From assembly GCA_004020315.1 (NCBI GenBank), contig SAQG01000009.1:110898-174897 (forward strand): a stretch of DNA of 64,000 nt, read 5' to 3'. This DNA comes from Mesorhizobium sp. (GTDB lineage Bacteria > Pseudomonadota > Alphaproteobacteria > Rhizobiales > Rhizobiaceae). Every line of letters begins with the position of its first letter. Positions within the stretch are counted from its first letter, which is position 1. Shown one piece after another: positions 58,969 to 64,000 of the stretch. The position numbers were made by a program, and so were the translations under genes. The notes beneath the pieces were generated by a model. The model was not told where the DNA came from. It ran no database searches and worked only from the letters and a program-made list of their open reading frames with translations.

Positions 58969-59906
58969 TACCCCGCGTCGCGATCCACCACGTTCTCGAG
59001 CTTCTCGCCGCGCTCGAAGGCGGCCATCTGGCGCAGCATGATCGGCACCAGATGCACGGGATCGGAGGTCGCCGCCGCGTGCGGCGTCACGAACACTTTC
59101 GGGTGGTTCCATAGCCGGCTGGTCTTCGGCAGCGGCTCGACTTCGAACACGTCGAGGCTCGCTTCCTTCAGCGTGCCGTCTTCCAACGCACGCAGAATGT
59201 CGGCGTCCTTCTGCAGGCGGCCGCGCCCGGCGTTGATCAGCACCGAGCCGCCGAGGCCGTTGCGTTTCCTCAACTCCTTCAGCACGCCGTAATTGATGAT
59301 ACCTTGCGTCTGCGGCGTAAGCGGCAAAAGCACCACCAGAATGTCGGTGGCGTTGAGGAAGGGGATCAACCCGGCCTCGCCCGCATAGGCCGAAACGCCT
59401 CTCATCGGCCGATCGCTGCGCGACCAGCCATTGACCGCAAAGCCGAGCGACAAAAGCACCGACGCCGCCGCGCGGCCAAGCGTGCCGAGCCCCATGATGC
59501 CGACAGAGATGTCGCCGGCCGGCCGCTGCGGCGGCTCGTGCCAGATCTTCTTTTGCTGCTGTGCCCGGTAGAGCATGCCCTGGCGATGGTGATCGAGCAC
59601 CCGCCAGACGACATATTCGGTCATGTATTGGGTTAGGTTGTCGGCCACGACCTTTACGATCGGCACGTCAGGCAAAGTGGGATCGGCGAAGATGTGGTCG
59701 ACGCCGGCGCCGATCGAAAAGACAGCGCGCAGATTGGGCAGGGACGACAGAAGGTTCGGCCGTTGCTTCCAAACCACTGCATAGGTGATCGAAGGATCAC
59801 TGGCGCCTTCCGGCTCGAGCACCACCTCGCGTTCCGCCGACAAGAGTTCGCGCCAACGGCCTGGATGGATACCGGTAAGGGCAAGCAGGATACGGCCTTT
59901 TTCCAT
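58965..59906 (-). CDS. ghrA: Glyoxylate/hydroxypyruvate reductase A-like 2-hydroxyacid dehydrogenase
   Basis: 313-residue NAD(P)-dependent D-2-hydroxyacid dehydrogenase (E. coli GhrA 312). Features: VFSIGAGVDHIFADPTLPDVPIVKV, nucleotide motif VGIMGLGTLGRAAASVL, then the catalytic set Arg in LINAGRGRLQ, Glu in FEVEPLP and His in VTPHAAATSDP. It would reduce glyoxylate and hydroxypyruvate in the cytoplasm. The stop is within a repeat. It is downstream of the yej-type operon on the same strand with a 29-bp gap, so read-through expression is possible. Confidence 0.9.
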   Translation of the reverse strand: MEKGRILLALTGIHPGRWRELLSAEREVVLEPEGASDPSITYAVVWKQRPNLLSSLPNLRAVFSIGAGVDHIFADPTLPDVPIVKVVADNLTQYMTEYVVWRVLDHHRQGMLYRAQQQKKIWHEPPQRPAGDISVGIMGLGTLGRAAASVLLSLGFAVNGWSRSDRPMRGVSAYAGEAGLIPFLNATDILVVLLPLTPQTQGIINYGVLKELRKRNGLGGSVLINAGRGRLQKDADILRALEDGTLKEASLDVFEVEPLPKTSRLWNHPKVFVTPHAAATSDPVHLVPIMLRQMAAFERGEKLENVVDRDAGY

Positions 59907-59935
59907 TGCGGTTTCTTTTTCCTATGCGGTACAGG

Positions 59936-61563
<1,628 letters not shown>

Positions 61564-61567
<4 letters not shown>

Positions 61568-62703
61568 CTGAACGTCTTGCGCGGATCGAAGGCGTCGCGG
61601 GTCGCCTCGCCGACGAAGACCAGCAACGACAGCATCAGCGAGATGACGACGAAACCGGAAATACCCAGCCATGGGGCGTTGAGGTTGCGTTGCGCCTGCT
61701 TGAGGAGCTCGCCCAGCGAGGCCGAGCCGGGCGGCAGGCCGAAGCCAAGGTAGTCGAGCGAAGTCAGCGTCGAGATCGAGCCGCTGAGCAGGAAGGGCAG
61801 AAAGGTCAGCGTCGCCACCATGGCGTTGGGCAACAGATGCCGGAACATGATGGTGCCGTTGGGCACGCCGAGCGCGCGGGCCGCATTGACATATTCGAAG
61901 TTGCGGGCGCGCAGGAACTCGGCCCGCACCACGCCGACCAGTGCCACCCAGGAGAACAGCAGCATCAGCCCGAGCAGGATGAAGAAGCCGGGCGGCAGGA
62001 TGGCGGCGACGATCAGCAAGAGATAGAGCACCGGGATCGCCGACCAGATTTCTATGAAGCGCTGGAACAGAAGGTCGGTCCAGCCGCCGAAATAGCCCTG
62101 CAATGCGCCGGCCGTCACGCCGATCAGCGCCGAGCCGGCGGTCAGGATCAGGCCGAACAGCACCGAGACCCGGAATCCGTAGATGACGCGGGCCAGCACA
62201 TCGCGCGCCTGGTCGTCGGTGCCCAGCCAATTCCAGTTGCCGACGACACAATTGGAATCGGCGGCACCTTGCGGATACTGGTTGCAACGGGTCTTGACGT
62301 CATAGAGCCAGGACGGCTTGGTGGGTGCCGCCTCGGGAATGGCGTTGTTGACGGTCCGGTAGGAGTAGCGGACCGGCGGCCAGATCATCCAGCCATGGGC
62401 ATTGATCTCGTCCTGGATGACCGGGTCGCGATAGTCGGTTACCGCATAAAAGCCGCCGAACTTCTCCTCGGGATAAGCGACCAGCACCGGAAACAGGATC
62501 TCGCCCTTGTAGGAAACGAGGACCGGTTTGTCGTTGGCAATCCATTCGGAAAACAGCGACAGCACGAAAAGCACGAGGAAGATCCACAACGACCAATAGC
62601 CGCGCCGATTGGCCCTGAAGTTCTGCAGGCGCCGCTGGTTGAGCGGCGACAGCCAGGGTCGTGCGCTCCGGTTCGGCGCCGTTTCGGCTGCGGCCCCGGC
62701 CAT
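61564..62703 (-). CDS. yejE: Peptide ABC transporter permease, YejE type
   Basis: 379-residue permease with a large periplasmic loop after the first membrane segment (VSYKGEILFPVLVAYPEEKFGGFYAVTDYRDPVIQ ... CNQYPQGAADSNCVVGNWNWLGTDDQARDVLARVIYGFRVS in outline), a YejE hallmark. EAA loop: NAARALGVPNGTIMFRHLLPNAM. Its start shares one base with the yejB stop (TGATG). Confidence 0.94.
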
Positions 62704-63797
62704 CAGACGTCTCTCCGCTCGAAGTCGATGCGCGGGTCGACCCAGGTATAGATCAGGTCGGACAGGAGCCCGACAATCAGGCCAAGCAGCGAGAAGATGT
62801 AGAGATTGGCGAACACCACCGGGTAGTCGCGCTCGACCACCGACCTGAAACCGAGCAGGCCGAGGCCGTCGAGCGAAAAGATGTTCTCGATCAGCAGCGA
62901 GCCGGTGAAGAAGGCCGAGATGAAGGCGCCCGGAAAGCCGGCGACGACGATCAGCATGGCGTTGCGGAAGACGTGCCCGTAGAGAACCTGCCGTTCCGAC
63001 AGGCCCTTGGCGCGCGCGGTCACCACATACTGCTTGCGGATTTCCTCAAGGAACGAATTCTTGGTCAGCAGCGTCGTGGTGGCAAAGGCCGACAGCACCA
63101 GCGCCGTCAGCGGCAAGGTCATGTGCCAGAGATAGTCGACGATCCGCGCCGGCCAGGACAGCTGGTCCCAATTGTCGGAGGTGATGCCGCGCAGCGGGAA
63201 CCAGTCGTAGAACGATCCGCCGGCAAACAGCACCATCAGCAAGATGCCGAATAGGAAGCCCGGAATGGCGTAGCCGACAATGACGACGCCGCTGGTCCAT
63301 ACGTCGAATGCCGAGCCGTCCTTGACCGCCTTGCGGATGCCGAGCGGGATCGAGATCAGGTAGGACAGGAGCGTGATCCACAGTCCGATCGAGATCGACA
63401 CCGGCATCTTCTCCAGGATCAGATCGATCACTGAAATGTCACGGAAATAGCTGTCGCCGAAATCGAAACGGATATAGTTCCACAGCATCATGCCGAAGCG
63501 CTCGAGCGGTGGCTTGTCGAAGCCGAACTGCTTTTCCAGCTTGGCGATGAATTCTGGGTCGAGCCCTTGCGCGCCGCGATATTGCGAACCGACGTCGCCG
63601 GCCACGTCGAAATTGCTGGCGCCGGCGTCGCCACCGCCGCCGCCAAGGCGATCGCTGCCGCCCTGGTTGGTCAGCCTGGCGATGACCTGCTCGACCGGCC
63701 CGCCCGGCGCAAACTGGATGACGGCGAAGGATACCGCCATGATGCCGAACAGGGTCGGGATCATCAGCAGGATGCGGCGCAGGATATAGGCGCCCAT
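62703..63797 (-). CDS. yejB: Peptide ABC transporter permease, YejB type
   Basis: 364-residue permease: N-terminal [40 protein letters not shown], the inserted loop rich in Gly/Asp ([40 protein letters not shown]) typical of YejB, and EAA loop [21 protein letters not shown]. First gene seen of the yejB-E-F unit; the cognate binding protein yejA is not in the window and may lie upstream. Confidence 0.94.
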   Translation of the reverse strand: MGAYILRRILLMIPTLFGIMAVSFAVIQFAPGGPVEQVIARLTNQGGSDRLGGGGGDAGASNFDVAGDVGSQYRGAQGLDPEFIAKLEKQFGFDKPPLERFGMMLWNYIRFDFGDSYFRDISVIDLILEKMPVSISIGLWITLLSYLISIPLGIRKAVKDGSAFDVWTSGVVIVGYAIPGFLFGILLMVLFAGGSFYDWFPLRGITSDNWDQLSWPARIVDYLWHMTLPLTALVLSAFATTTLLTKNSFLEEIRKQYVVTARAKGLSERQVLYGHVFRNAMLIVVAGFPGAFISAFFTGSLLIENIFSLDGLGLLGFRSVVERDYPVVFANLYIFSLLGLIVGLLSDLIYTWVDPRIDFERRDV

Positions 63798-63885
63798 CAG
63801 ATGTTGTCCTCCTTGAGGAGGAGCACTGTGTCTGGACGGCCGCCCCCCAAGACAATCGCTTCAGACCGTTTGTCGACGCCAGCGC

Positions 63886-63945
63886 TGCCCCTCATTGTCC
63901 TGCCGGACATTTCTCCCCGTATAGTGACGGGGAGAAAGGGGCCGG
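63886..63945. repeat. Partial CTCCCC-type repeat upstream of yejB
   Basis: Contains GTCCTGCCGGACATTTCTCCCC followed by GGGGAGAAAGGGGCCGG, related to one arm of the 57117-57276 element. It lies in the 203 bp upstream of yejB, which otherwise hold no supported gene before the window ends. Confidence 0.55.
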
Positions 63946-64000
63946 TGTCCGAACCGGATAGATAGGTAACAGAATGGACCGATTGCATGGGTGACAGTTT

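Overview
The window reads as one chromosomal segment of a Rhizobiales alphaproteobacterium, most likely Mesorhizobium or a close relative. The basis is high GC with strong third-position GC bias, rhizobial gene content (NAD-dependent formate dehydrogenase fdsGBACD with its LysR regulator, a ydcSTUVW-type transport operon, choline-kinase-like/sarcosine-dehydrogenase-like genes, rhodanese-ChrB/ChrA, an ATP-dependent DNA ligase with partner exonuclease) and many short palindromic intergenic repeats of the kind common in Mesorhizobium. The genus is inference. I see no rRNA, IS transposase, prophage, CRISPR array or plasmid function. One tRNA gene, tRNA-Thr(CGT), lies at about 53.8 kb on the minus strand.

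Layout. 0-6.7 kb: 3' part of prfC, a VOC protein, ilvD, a cytosine-deaminase-like amidohydrolase, a small lipoprotein and an EamA exporter. 6.7-14.3 kb: a methylated-amine-looking group of two choline-kinase-family phosphotransferases, a class I methyltransferase and a dimethylglycine/sarcosine-dehydrogenase-like flavoprotein, flanked by a DeoR regulator; then an Rrf2 regulator with a thioredoxin-reductase-like enzyme and a perfect 17-bp operator-like dyad. 14.4-21 kb: a LysR gene and a complete ydcSTUVW-like operon (polyamine-type ABC importer plus gamma-aminobutyraldehyde dehydrogenase). 21.2-28.4 kb (minus strand): fdsR-fdsG-fdsB-fdsA-fdsC(fdhD)-fdsD with a textbook LysR box upstream of fdsG. 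28.4-33.3 kb: VOC protein, Mrp/ApbC ATPase, CoxG-like protein, sugar-acid dehydratase of xylonate type, GFA-family protein.

33.5-36.2 kb: rhodanese-ChrB, ChrA and a small conserved protein. 36.2-39.4 kb: a non-pyrrolysine MttB-family methyltransferase and a MocR-type regulator. 39.7-44.7 kb: pgi, a HAD phosphatase, an ETF-beta-lysine-methyltransferase-like enzyme and fadD with a histone-H1-like tail. 45.1-50.4 kb: dppABCDF-type peptide importer. 50.5-53.7 kb: a periplasmic/redox group (DUF2380-like protein, small secreted protein, single-domain globin, PQQ-type sugar dehydrogenase). 54.1-58.9 kb: a single-pass membrane protein, DNA ligase and MBL exonuclease split by a 160-bp MITE-like repeat, and a lipoprotein. 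59-63.8 kb: ghrA-like reductase and yejBEF-type peptide ABC transporter.

How it fits together. Several units converge on one-carbon and methylated-nitrogen metabolism: the MttB-like and sarcosine-dehydrogenase-like enzymes would release methyl groups or formaldehyde, the GFA protein could handle formaldehyde, and Fds oxidises formate to CO2 with NADH. This functional link is inference. It is spread over several transcription units and is not one operon. The rest is core metabolism plus nutrient uptake (polyamine-type and two peptide-type ABC systems).
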